Source: JAHFPN01 sp036559465 (lineage in GTDB: Bacteria; Pseudomonadota; Alphaproteobacteria; Rhizobiales; Xanthobacteraceae). Taken from it: a stretch of DNA of 64,000 nucleotides. Positions 44,432 through 53,472 of the stretch are shown one piece after another (the stretch's first letter is position 1; each line of letters opens with the position of its first letter). The DNA lies in contig DATBTC010000103.1 of assembly GCA_036559465.1 (NCBI GenBank), positions 1 through 64,000 on the forward strand, read 5' to 3'. The notes beneath the pieces are model-generated. The model was not told where the DNA came from. It worked only from the letters and a program-made list of their open reading frames with translations, and did no database searches. The position numbers were made by a program, and so were the translations under genes.

Positions 44432-45190
44432 TCAGTGACCTTCCGCGACCTTCGTGAGCGCGAAAGCCGCGAGAAAGCCGGTCACCGTGACCAGGCCCGC
44501 GTACTCGTGGGTAACGTCGAACGCCTCGGGGATCATAGTGTCCACGATCATGGCCAGGATCGCGCCTGCGGCGATGGCGAGCACGACGGCGACGATGGCC
44601 GGGTCCGCCTGCGCCAGCAGTATATTGCCGAGCATGGCCGCGATCCCGCAGGCGATCGCGATGCCGCCCCAGACGCCGAAAATATAGAAATTGGAACGGC
44701 CGGCCTTGCGCATGCCGGTAGCACTCGAAAGTCCCTCGGGCAGGTTGGATATGAACACGGCGGCTACCGCCACCAGCCCGACATTGCGGTCGGCGATCAG
44801 GCCCGCGCCGATGGTCACCGATTCCGGGATGCCATCGAACAGCGCGCCAACCGCGATGGCCAGTCCGCCGCCTTCGTGCGATTTTTTCTGCAAGTGGTCG
44901 GCCGAGCGCTTGCGATGATGCCCGCCCGAGCGTGAAATCCAGACGTTTACGGTCGTGAAGGCCGCCGCGCCGAAAAGAAAGCCAAGCGCGGTGGAGACCA
45001 GGCCGCCGCGCTTGTGCGCCACATCGATCAGCTCGAACGAAATCGCGGAAATCAGCACGCCGGCGCCGAAGGCCATTATCGCCGCGATCAGCCGCTGCGG
45101 AATGCGCGGCACCGAGGCGAGCGCCGCGCCGATGACCAGCGCCGAACCGGCCAGCAGGCCCCAGAGGAGCGCCTGCATATAGAGAGGCAT
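44432..45190 (-). CDS. ZIP family divalent metal transporter
   Basis: 252 residues, eight predicted helices. The first helix pair is LWGLLAGSALVIGAALA. Helix 4 has GGLAIAVGALFDGIPESVTIGAGL and helix 5 SNLPEGLSSATGM; the conserved polar positions (D, N, E, P) of the ZIP metal path are present. A His-rich loop SGGHHRKRSADHLQKKSHEG lies between helices 3 and 4. It is likely a zinc or iron transporter; direction and metal are inferred. Confidence 0.88.
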   Translation of the reverse strand: MPLYMQALLWGLLAGSALVIGAALASVPRIPQRLIAAIMAFGAGVLISAISFELIDVAHKRGGLVSTALGFLFGAAAFTTVNVWISRSGGHHRKRSADHLQKKSHEGGGLAIAVGALFDGIPESVTIGAGLIADRNVGLVAVAAVFISNLPEGLSSATGMRKAGRSNFYIFGVWGGIAIACGIAAMLGNILLAQADPAIVAVVLAIAAGAILAMIVDTMIPEAFDVTHEYAGLVTVTGFLAAFALTKVAEGH

Positions 45191-45220
45191 CGCTTCCCCC
45201 TTCGCCCCGCAGCGTAGCGC

Positions 45221-45430
45221 CTAGCGCACCTGACCGGCCTGTCGCTCCGCGACGCACTTCTCGACCAGCGCGAGGCGCTGATCGATCGTGAGCTTGCGCT
45301 CCTTGTCGTATTTCATCCAGCAATGCGCCTTGATGTTTTCAGGCGATTGCGGCGTGGGACCTTCGCGCTGCGCCTGAGCGGCAGCGGGGACGAGCAAGAG
45401 TGCGAGAAGGAGAAGGCGGGCTGTTTTCAT
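45221..45430 (-). CDS. Small exported protein
   Basis: 69 residues: signal peptide (1-20, ending AQAQ) then NIKAHCWMKYDKERKLTIDQ and RLALVEKCVAERQAGQVR, with two cysteines 20 residues apart. A helical hairpin joined by a disulfide is plausible. It resembles short Rhizobiales exported proteins of unknown role. No strong ribosome-binding site; an ATG five codons upstream is possible. Confidence 0.62.
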   Translation of the reverse strand: MKTARLLLLALLLVPAAAQAQREGPTPQSPENIKAHCWMKYDKERKLTIDQRLALVEKCVAERQAGQVR

Positions 45431-45441
45431 CCGCCGATCAT

Positions 45442-45486
45442 GCACGCCGCCGCCGGCGATTTCCAGCCGGCGGCGTGCGGTTTTTT
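45442..45486 (+). terminator. Hairpin with plus-strand U-tract and no upstream plus-strand gene
   Basis: A GC-rich stem (GCACGCCGCC...GGC with GCCGGCGGCGTGC, three-base bulge) is followed on the plus strand by GGTTTTTT. The flanking genes are both on the minus strand, so no known plus-strand gene needs it. On the minus strand it is only an intercistronic hairpin. Confidence 0.55.
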
Positions 45487-45493
45487 CGCGCGT

Positions 45494-45856
45494 TCAGGCG
45501 CGCTCGGCCCGTGCCGTGGCCATGCCGGTTTTCCATTGCTCCATATTGTCGGACATGATCTCGGCAAAGCGCAACGAGGTCTCGCTGACCTGCGCATAGG
45601 CCGCCAGCTCCCGCTGCACGCGTTCGCCCTCGGTGCGCAGGTAGTCGCGCATGCGCTGCAGCTCGGCGATCAGGCCTTCGATCTCGGTCATCGAAGCGCC
45701 GGCGACGCGCTGGATCAGCGGACTGACATCGGTCGGGTTGGCCACCGGTTCGGGCTTGCGCAGCGCCGACACGTCCCGGCGCACGAATTCCCGGATCTGT
45801 CCCTCGATCTCGTTGGGGTCGTCCTCGGCGATTCTCTGAGCTCGAACAGCGGTCAT
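45494..45856 (-). CDS. Conserved helical protein of unknown function
   Basis: 120 residues from an ATG with GAGGAAC upstream. The sequence is charged and helical without a signal peptide: DPNEIEGQIREFVRRDVSAL, TEIEGLIAELQRMRDYLRTE and GERVQRELAAYAQVSETSLR, likely a coiled coil (about 53-95). I recall similar proteins in Bradyrhizobium-type genomes, unnamed. A much longer open frame upstream has no coding character. Confidence 0.72.
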   Translation of the reverse strand: MTAVRAQRIAEDDPNEIEGQIREFVRRDVSALRKPEPVANPTDVSPLIQRVAGASMTEIEGLIAELQRMRDYLRTEGERVQRELAAYAQVSETSLRFAEIMSDNMEQWKTGMATARAERA

Positions 45857-45993
45857 GTTCGTTCCTCGCTGAATGGGTGCACCTGATTCGCGCACGATCA
45901 GGATTGCGTCATCCGAATGGGACGGCTTGACGGCTGTTTGGCCGCAGCGCCGCCCGATGTGCGGCGACGGTGCGGCGGGGAGGTCGCAAAACC

Positions 45994-46371
45994 TCAGCAG
46001 CGGATGATGCCGACGATCCCACCGGGAACGGGTACGTCCTCGGTGGTGCAGCCGACCGAGCCGCCAACCGGCACGATCGCCGGCTGCACCGACGCGTCGG
46101 GGAAGGGCACGGGATTGAGCAGCGCCAGGCCGCCGCCGGTGAGGCCGACGATGATCGGCTGCACGACGTGCTTCTTGTGATGGCCGTGAAATTTTGCCGG
46201 CAGGCCGGTGTGCGAGAGCGTCCGCGGCGTCACCGGACGAAACAGGCCATGCGCGCGGAACGGCACCGGCTTGATGCCGCCCTTGAAACCACCTTTGGCG
46301 GCGAGCGCGGGTTCGGAAGCGGCGAGGGCGCAAACGGAAAGCAGCGCTGCAAGCGCGAGAATGCGGGTCAT
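45994..46371 (-). CDS. Small exported Gly/Pro/His-rich protein
   Basis: 125 residues, ATG with AAGGAGTCGCGTACG upstream. Signal peptide 1-24 (ending ALAAKG). The mature part has basic, His-rich FHGHHKKHVV and hydrophobic Gly/Pro stretches, with two cysteines near the end (GCTTEDVPVPGG, GIIRC). A metal-binding or surface role is possible but unsupported. The 234 bases upstream are intergenic. Confidence 0.65.
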   Translation of the reverse strand: MTRILALAALLSVCALAASEPALAAKGGFKGGIKPVPFRAHGLFRPVTPRTLSHTGLPAKFHGHHKKHVVQPIIVGLTGGGLALLNPVPFPDASVQPAIVPVGGSVGCTTEDVPVPGGIVGIIRC

Positions 46372-46605
46372 CGTACGCGACTCCTTGTCGATGGCCTCTT
46401 GCCGCACCATATGAAGATTAAGCCGAGCCGATGCGTGAGTCGATTCAACTCATCGGCGAAGCCGCGCCGCGTCAGGCGCAACATGCTGAACGGCATGTTA
46501 GCGGCGTCGAACACATATAAAGCGCTATTCCGCTCTAATCTGCCACCGTCCTTGGATGAGTTCGTTCAAGCGATACTGCACCGATCCATTTCAGGAGCAC
46601 TTAGT

Positions 46606-46926
46606 ATGACCAATGACCTCAAGACGGGTTCGTTCGGCGCTTCGCCGAGCACTCCCCCGCAATTCGGCGCGCGCATGGCGCGACCGAACGTGGATGCCTT
46701 GGCCGCCACGGCCACCGCACCTACCGTGCACTCCGGCGTAGTGGACAAGCCCGACACCATTCGCCGCAAGGACATCCACGACAAGTGGAGCAAAATTTCC
46801 GACGCGGAAGCCGTCGCCTTTACCGGCAAGCCCGATCTCGTCGCCATGATCAACGCCCGCTACGGCACGAGCACGGAACAGGCCCAACTCGACGTCGACG
46901 CCTGGGCCAAGAACCGCGTTTTTTGA
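46606..46926 (+). CDS. CsbD-like small stress protein (C-terminal similarity)
   Basis: 106 residues from an ATG preceded by CAGGAGCACTTAGT. The N-terminal half is low-complexity (FGASPSTPPQFGARMARPNV). The C-terminal half DIHDKWSKISDAEAVAF then DLVAMINARYGTSTEQAQLD and DVDAWAKNRVF resembles CsbD/YjbJ proteins, where KWxKLTxxD and RYGxxxEQAxxxVDxW are typical. A 15-base tandem repeat duplicates the last four codons and the stop. The open frame starts far upstream but only this ATG has a good ribosome-binding site. Confidence 0.7.
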   Translation: MTNDLKTGSFGASPSTPPQFGARMARPNVDALAATATAPTVHSGVVDKPDTIRRKDIHDKWSKISDAEAVAFTGKPDLVAMINARYGTSTEQAQLDVDAWAKNRVF

Positions 46927-47032
46927 AACCGCGTTTTCTGAACACGCGTTCCGGCAAACTACCGATACCCCGGCGCCGACCGGGCACCGTTCTCGCGCGG
47001 CGGGAAGCGCCCACCGCGAGCGGGAGACGAAT

Positions 47033-47263
47033 TTGACGTTGCACAGATATGCGATCGGGGATGCGGTGCGTTTCACCCCCGCGCGCAGCGACCGCTCCTC
47101 GGCGCCATCGGGGAGTTACCAGATTACGCAGCTCCTGCCGGAAGAGCAGGGCGGCTATCAGTACCGTATCAAGAGCGCGCACGATGCACACGAGCGCATC
47201 GTGCTCGAAAGCCAGCTTGACCTGAAACAGCTCGACCAAATGGAGTCGGCCTTCAAGAAGTGA
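47033..47263 (+). CDS. Small conserved protein, TTG start
   Basis: 76 residues, MTLHRYAIGDAVRFTPARSD through IVLESQLDLKQLDQMESAFKK. The TTG has GGGAG six bases upstream. An SH3-like or CarD-like short beta domain is suggested by the pattern RYAIGDAVRF...YQITQLLPEE...YQYRIKS, but this is tentative. It precedes the next gene by 21 bases and shares its terminator. Confidence 0.7.
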   Translation: MTLHRYAIGDAVRFTPARSDRSSAPSGSYQITQLLPEEQGGYQYRIKSAHDAHERIVLESQLDLKQLDQMESAFKK

Positions 47264-47284
47264 ATGTCGGCCTAGGAGCCCAGC

Positions 47285-47590
47285 ATGAGTGCATTCGATT
47301 TCAACAAGCCTTCGGAGCTGTTTCCGAGCCGGAACCGCAAGTCGAACCGGCCGGCCGGCTATCGGCGCTTCGATACCGCCGCCGAGGCGGTCCGCTTCGC
47401 GGTGGAAGATCTGCCGCCGGAGCTGCTGCTCGGCGCGTATCTGGAGGTCGATGAGGCGCGCTTCGATTGCGCCGCCATCCGCCGTCTCTACGACAGCGCC
47501 GAATATCCGCTCGCCCGTTCCGACGCCGAGGCGAAGAAGTCCGGCGCGAAGAAGAGCAAGGTCCAGCACGAAGCGCCGCACCTGGTCTGA
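47285..47590 (+). CDS. Conserved protein of unknown function
   Basis: 101 residues. GRFDTAAEAVRFAVEDLPPE-like and LLLGAYLEVDEARFDCAAIR make a helical domain, with a Lys-rich tail (AKKSGAKKSK). TAGGAGCCCAGC precedes the ATG. It is second in a two-gene unit with the TTG-started gene. No family recognised. Confidence 0.7.
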   Translation: MSAFDFNKPSELFPSRNRKSNRPAGYRRFDTAAEAVRFAVEDLPPELLLGAYLEVDEARFDCAAIRRLYDSAEYPLARSDAEAKKSGAKKSKVQHEAPHLV

Positions 47591-47634
47591 GCGCGCCGCG
47601 CAGCCGCACTCGCCGATATAGCGTTTGTGCACCC

Positions 47635-47667
47635 AGCCCTGCCGCGTTTCGGCGGGGCTCTTCTTTT
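47635..47667 (+). terminator. Intrinsic terminator of the two-gene unit at 47 kb
   Basis: A ten-base-pair stem AGCCC-T-GCCG / CGGC-G-GGGCT (one G-T pair) with a five-base loop, followed by CTTCTTTTGG. Confidence 0.75.
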
Positions 47668-47697
47668 GGTCGATGCGGCTGCCGCCGCGCCGGCTGC

Positions 47698-48384
47698 TCA
47701 CTCGAGCGACGTGGACCGTGGTGTGGCACGGATGTTCAGATTGACTGTCTTGACGCCGGCGACGTTCTCGGCGGCTACGCGCACCGCTTCCCGGTCGTCC
47801 GCCGAAGCGACCATGCCCCAGATATGAACGACGCCGCCGGAAACGATCATGTTCACGAAACGCGTGTCCACTTCCGCGCTCTTGAGCTCGCGCTCCAGCT
47901 CGGCCTTGATCTTGTTGTCGTCGACCGACGGCGTGTGGCCCGCCTGACGCGCGATTAGTCCGTGCAACAGGTCGGCGCGGGCCACGATGCCGATCATCTT
48001 GCCGCCGCGCACCACCGGCGCGCGCTTGACGCGGTGCTTCTGCAGCGTATCGGCGACCTTTTCGAGCGTCGCGTCTTCCGTGACGGTGATGACGGGCCGG
48101 CTCATCACGTCGGCGGCGTGCTGCCCATGCGTCTTGATGTATTCGGCCACTTTTTGATCGTGGGTCAGCAGCAGCTTCAGCCACCAGGAGCGGTGCTGCT
48201 CGGTATCCGATTCCGGCCGGCGCATGAGATCGCCTTCGCTGACGATCCCCACGAGCTTTCCGCCGTTCTCGACCACCGGAACGCCGCTGATGTTGTGCTC
48301 GACCAGCATCTTGGCGATGTCGCGCACGCTGGTTTCGGGCTGGACCGTAATCACCCCGGGGGTCATGACGTCTCGCGCATGCAT
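47698..48384 (-). CDS. Tandem CBS domain plus BON domain protein
   Basis: 228 residues, ATG with AGGAGGAGGCCCACG upstream. Two CBS domains (VMTPGVITVQPETSVRDIAK to VGIVSEGDLMRR; then VMSRPVITVTEDATLEKVAD to GIVARADLLHG) form a Bateman module that binds adenylates. A C-terminal BON domain (about 155-222) follows, with VHIWGMVASADDREAVRVAA and TVNLNIRATPRS. Such CBS-BON proteins are stress-linked and may sense energy charge at the membrane. A direct repeat lies in its leader. Confidence 0.92.
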   Translation of the reverse strand: MHARDVMTPGVITVQPETSVRDIAKMLVEHNISGVPVVENGGKLVGIVSEGDLMRRPESDTEQHRSWWLKLLLTHDQKVAEYIKTHGQHAADVMSRPVITVTEDATLEKVADTLQKHRVKRAPVVRGGKMIGIVARADLLHGLIARQAGHTPSVDDNKIKAELERELKSAEVDTRFVNMIVSGGVVHIWGMVASADDREAVRVAAENVAGVKTVNLNIRATPRSTSLE

Positions 48385-48398
48385 CGTGGGCCTCCTCC

Positions 48399-48424
48399 TG
48401 TCTTGTTTGATCATGTCTTGTTTG
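48399..48424. repeat. Two 11-base direct repeats upstream of the CBS-BON gene
   Basis: TGTCTTGTTTG occurs at 48399-48409 and again at 48414-48424, in direct orientation with a 15-base period. It lies 15-40 bases upstream of the CBS-BON ATG. It may be an operator half-site pair or a slippage duplication. Confidence 0.5.
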
Positions 48425-48557
48425 GCTCGATTTGTAGCATGCCAGTAGGCCGCGTTTCTGCAGGGTCCGCGGCATTTACGCTACCTCCACCATTTGCGGG
48501 CAGGATTGCCTCCCGGCCCAGCGAGCGCCGCGTTCGTGGGCCCAGGAGGAGCGATCC

Positions 48558-48908
48558 ATGAAGCATTTTGGTTTAGCGTCTGCGATGGTCATCGCCGCCG
48601 CCTTGCTGGCGCAGCCGGCCGCCGCCGCCGACTATCGCGGCCCGCGCTATCACGCCAAACCCCAACGGGTCTACGAACAGCCCGCCCATCCCAAGCGCGG
48701 CTGGACCTGCAATGCGTACGGCAATTGTCAGCCGAACTGGGGCTGGGGCAAGGACGTCGCCACCGGGCCGATCGCCATGGTGATCGTCGCGCGCGGCGAT
48801 ATTCCGCTCGTTGAGTACCCCGATCGCTACACTTCCTGCCAGATGCCGCGCCGGGTGTGGACCGGCTGGCGCTGGATGAAGGTGTGGGACGTGCACTGCG
48901 TGCGCTGA
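48558..48908 (+). CDS. Small exported Trp-rich protein
   Basis: 116 residues, ATG with AGGAGGAGCGATCC upstream. Signal peptide 1-23 (ending AAAAD). The mature region is basic and aromatic with four cysteines (CNAYGNC, SCQM, HCVR) and a short helix at VATGPIAMVIVARG. Tryptophans cluster in NWGWGK and TGWRWMKVW. It is probably a periplasmic or surface protein stabilised by disulfides. No functional family recognised. Confidence 0.72.
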   Translation: MKHFGLASAMVIAAALLAQPAAAADYRGPRYHAKPQRVYEQPAHPKRGWTCNAYGNCQPNWGWGKDVATGPIAMVIVARGDIPLVEYPDRYTSCQMPRRVWTGWRWMKVWDVHCVR

Positions 48909-48924
48909 CGCGGATGCTGAATAT

Positions 48925-49053
48925 CGTCATTCCGGGTGAGCGCGGCGCAAGCCGCGCGAGGCCCGGAATCCATAGCCACCGGCAGCGCGTTTCTCGCAGG
49001 ACGGCGGTTATGGATTCCGGCCCTCGCCGCTGCGCGGCTCGACCGGAATGACG
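48925..49053. repeat. Dispersed palindromic repeat element
   Basis: The outer arms are an 11-base perfect inverted repeat (CGTCATTCCGG at 48925-48935, CCGGAATGACG at 49043-49053). An inner 12-base inverted repeat is CCGGAATCCATA (48963-48974) with TATGGATTCCGG (49009-49020). This architecture matches the mobile-looking intergenic repeats I recall from Bradyrhizobium and Rhodopseudomonas genomes. Only one copy was noticed in this window. Confidence 0.75.
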
Positions 49054-49257
49054 CAATCGAATCCTCCGAGATTTTCCCTCGCCGGCCCCGCGCTTGCGCT
49101 CTTGGCGTTCGGCGTATGGGCCTTCTTCTCGGTGCTGCCGGGTCTGATGCAAACGGGCGGCGCGTTCCGCATTCGCGAGGCGTGGGACACCGGGGCATTC
49201 TGGTATTTCGGCGCGCCGCTCATGCTGATGATCGAAAGGGCCTCGTTGAATTTTTAA
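49048..49257 (+). pseudogene. Truncated membrane protein whose start codon lies in the repeat
   Basis: 69 codons: a short N-terminus, a membrane helix (about 13-33), then GLMQTGGAFRIREAWDTGAF and a second hydrophobic start FGAPLMLMI. The ATG lies inside the right arm of the palindromic repeat and has no Shine-Dalgarno sequence. The reading frame then breaks off in ERASLNF where composition drops to AT-richer DNA. I interpret it as the remnant of a longer membrane-protein gene that lost its 3' part and possibly its own start. Confidence 0.5.
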
Positions 49258-49262
49258 AGCGA

Positions 49263-49454
49263 ATGGCTGAGCACGGAAAAATTCCTCGGCTTCAACTCCC
49301 CGACGACCTGATCCGCCTCGCCGATAACCTTCTTGCTGTGATGACCAATGCAGCAAAGAAGAATCTACCTGAAACTCTAACTGCCCTTGAGGCGCGAATT
49401 GATTCATTCAAGAGGAAGGGTTCCCGCTTAGTCTTACATTATTTCAAGTTCTAG
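49263..49454 (+). CDS. Short hypothetical protein in AT-richer DNA
   Basis: 63 codons beginning MAEHGKIPRLQLPDDLIRLA and ending LVLHYFKF. The sequence looks helical and protein-like (LADNLLAVMTNAAKKNLPET), but the ribosome-binding site is poor and no family is recognised. It follows the truncated membrane gene by six bases. It may be a fragment of acquired DNA. Its stop overlaps the stop of a 62-codon antisense frame through CTAG. Confidence 0.35.
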   Translation: MAEHGKIPRLQLPDDLIRLADNLLAVMTNAAKKNLPETLTALEARIDSFKRKGSRLVLHYFKF

Positions 49455-49565
49455 TCGTTGCACTCGTCCGAGAAAATCTGATCCCACGCGAGGGTACAAG
49501 AATCCTTCATGTAACTGGCGCAATGCAGACGATATTTCCTGATACAGCCGGGCTGGTCGAGAAAT

Positions 49566-49795
49566 TCAACTACGACGTCTAGATCGCTTGAACACGACCC
49601 GACGGGTTCGAAGATCACAAATATCGACGCGCCAGCCAACTTTCATCCAGGCTTCTGCTTGAATATGTGTTCGATCATTCGCCCACCATTCCGGATATTG
49701 GTGCGCACTTCGCGGCAAAGACGCTCCAAGCAGATCTTCCAGCCATTCTTGCGCAATGATCCTAGGTGGTGCCGAAGTGGATCGTATTTTTTCAT
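49566..49795 (-). pseudogene. Frameshifted DUF7662 domain gene relic
   Basis: From ATG 49795 the frame reads MKKYDPLRHHL, the usual opening of DUF7662 proteins, with GGGGGCAAGA upstream. About 33 bases in, the reading frame must shift by two bases. It then continues as EWLEDLLGASLPRSAHQYPE, WWANDRTHIQAEAWMKVGWR and VDICDLRTRRVVFKRS up to a TGA at 49566. LPxSAxxYPxWWANDxxHxQAxAW is the family core. Part of the segment between the N-terminus and the core is missing, so a frameshifting deletion is likely. The function of DUF7662 is unknown; it often sits in accessory DNA. Confidence 0.62.
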
Positions 49796-49818
49796 TCTTG
49801 CCCCCAAAGTTTCTTTTC

Positions 49819-52233
<2,415 letters not shown>

Positions 52234-52361
52234 TGGCTGAATATGGTCGCAGAAGCGCGGCGAGGGAAGGGCGTTAACTACCTGGTTCCAACTGCACAAA
52301 CAGGAACTTTCGGGGCCGTCGCCCGTTATCTCGGTGCAGGCCTGAATCGCAGGAGAGCGTT

Positions 52362-52562
52362 TTGACTTCGTCCGAGGAATTTAGAGGCCACGCCGCGGAG
52401 TGTCGCCGAATGGCCGATGCTTCCGGCGACAGCGCCAGCAAAGCCTCATGGACGGGTCTTGCGGACCGCATGCTTCAGTGCGCCCTCCTGGCCGACGTTG
52501 AGCGCCCTCTTACATGGTGCGACGTGCGCTCAAAGCGTTCGCATCGGCACGCCGGCCAGTAG
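52362..52562 (+). CDS. Small conserved protein, TTG start
   Basis: 66 residues: MTSSEEFRGHAAECRRMADA then SKASWTGLADRMLQCALLAD. This resembles short EEFRxxAxECxxMA...SKAxWxxMAERW proteins that are numerous in Bradyrhizobium-type genomes. The TTG has GGAGAGCGTT upstream. The C-terminal 15 residues diverge from that pattern and are basic. Divergent from uvrB. Function unknown. Confidence 0.6.
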   Translation: MTSSEEFRGHAAECRRMADASGDSASKASWTGLADRMLQCALLADVERPLTWCDVRSKRSHRHAGQ

Positions 52563-52585
52563 TACTAGGTAGGCGCTGCGGCCGC

Positions 52586-52786
52586 TCAAAGCCTTCGCAG
52601 CAGCACACCGAGCAGCAAGACTACGTAGGCGATAGTCAGGACATCGAACACGCGGGCCCGGTTGATGATCGGGACTGCCACGCCGCCGTAATAGATCAAG
52701 AACGCGAGCACGGCGAGCACCAGCGAGATCACGAAAATTATCAGGGATGGTGGTGTAAGGGCGAAGCCGCCGCGGCGGTAGGGCAT
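52586..52786 (-). CDS. Small two-helix membrane protein
   Basis: 66 residues, ATG with AAAGGAGGCCACC upstream. After MPYRRGGFALTPPSL come two hydrophobic helices (IIFVISLVLAVLAFLIYYGG and VFDVLTIAYVVLLLGVLL). The N-terminal RRGGFxLTPPSLIIFxISLxL is a pattern I recall from small Rhizobiales membrane proteins. Function unknown. Confidence 0.72.
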   Translation of the reverse strand: MPYRRGGFALTPPSLIIFVISLVLAVLAFLIYYGGVAVPIINRARVFDVLTIAYVVLLLGVLLRRL

Positions 52787-52852
52787 GGTGGCCTCCTTTG
52801 CGGACCGCAATTCTATTTCAATGCCGAGCTGGCGCGAAAGTTCCCGAACTTG

Positions 52853-53458
52853 CTACTGCCCCGCCTTCTCGAAAATCGCCCCGTAATGATAGGGCGGCAC
52901 CTCCACGATCTCGCGCAGCTTCAGCCCGCCGGGCTCGACCACCGCCGCGGTCGCCTCGGGCGTCATGCGCAGTGCCGTTGCCGGGCCGCGCGGCTCGCCC
53001 AGGATCGTTGTTTCCTCGCGTGGGCGCTGGTGCCAGTTCACGATCGCGAAACGGCCGCCCGGTTTGAGCGCGGCCGCCACCGCCCGCGCCAGCCGGGTTT
53101 GCTCCGGCACGCCGTGAAACGCATTGGCCAGGAATACGAAGTCCACCGGCCGCGGCACCAGCCTGGCGATATCGTAGGCGCTGCCTTCGATGAATGTGCA
53201 ATTGCTCACGCCGGCTTTTTCCAGCTGCGTGCGGGCGGCATCCAAGAGCTTGCGGTCGATGTCGATGGCGAACACGTGCCGCGCAACGCGGGCCATCGGC
53301 AAGGTGAACCAGCCGTCGCCGCTGCACAGATCAATTGCCTCGGCGCCGCCGGTCAGTCCCGTGCTTGTCAGCACCTTCGCCGGATCGGGCCACAAGGCCT
53401 TCCACCAGCCGGTATTCGGCATTTCGGTGCCTTGAAAGAAACCCGGGAGCGTTGCCAT
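52853..53458 (-). CDS. Class I SAM-dependent methyltransferase
   Basis: 201 residues. Motif I is AEAIDLCSGDGWFTLPMARV; motif II DIDRKLLDAARTQLEKAG; motif IV VDFVFLANAFHGVPEQTRLA; post-motif LKPGGRFAIVNWHQRP. The substrate is unknown. The ATG at 53458 starts MATLPGFFQGTEMPN. It is 14 bases after the dioxygenase gene on the same strand and may be the last gene of that transcript. Confidence 0.87.
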   Translation of the reverse strand: MATLPGFFQGTEMPNTGWWKALWPDPAKVLTSTGLTGGAEAIDLCSGDGWFTLPMARVARHVFAIDIDRKLLDAARTQLEKAGVSNCTFIEGSAYDIARLVPRPVDFVFLANAFHGVPEQTRLARAVAAALKPGGRFAIVNWHQRPREETTILGEPRGPATALRMTPEATAAVVEPGGLKLREIVEVPPYHYGAIFEKAGQ

Positions 53459-53472
53459 CGCGGCATCTCGGT

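Noticed and set aside
49451..49639. 62-codon minus-strand frame in the AT-richer scar
   Set aside because: A stop codon lies two codons before its TTG, it overlaps the DUF7662 relic in another frame, and it shows no family; kept only as a note.
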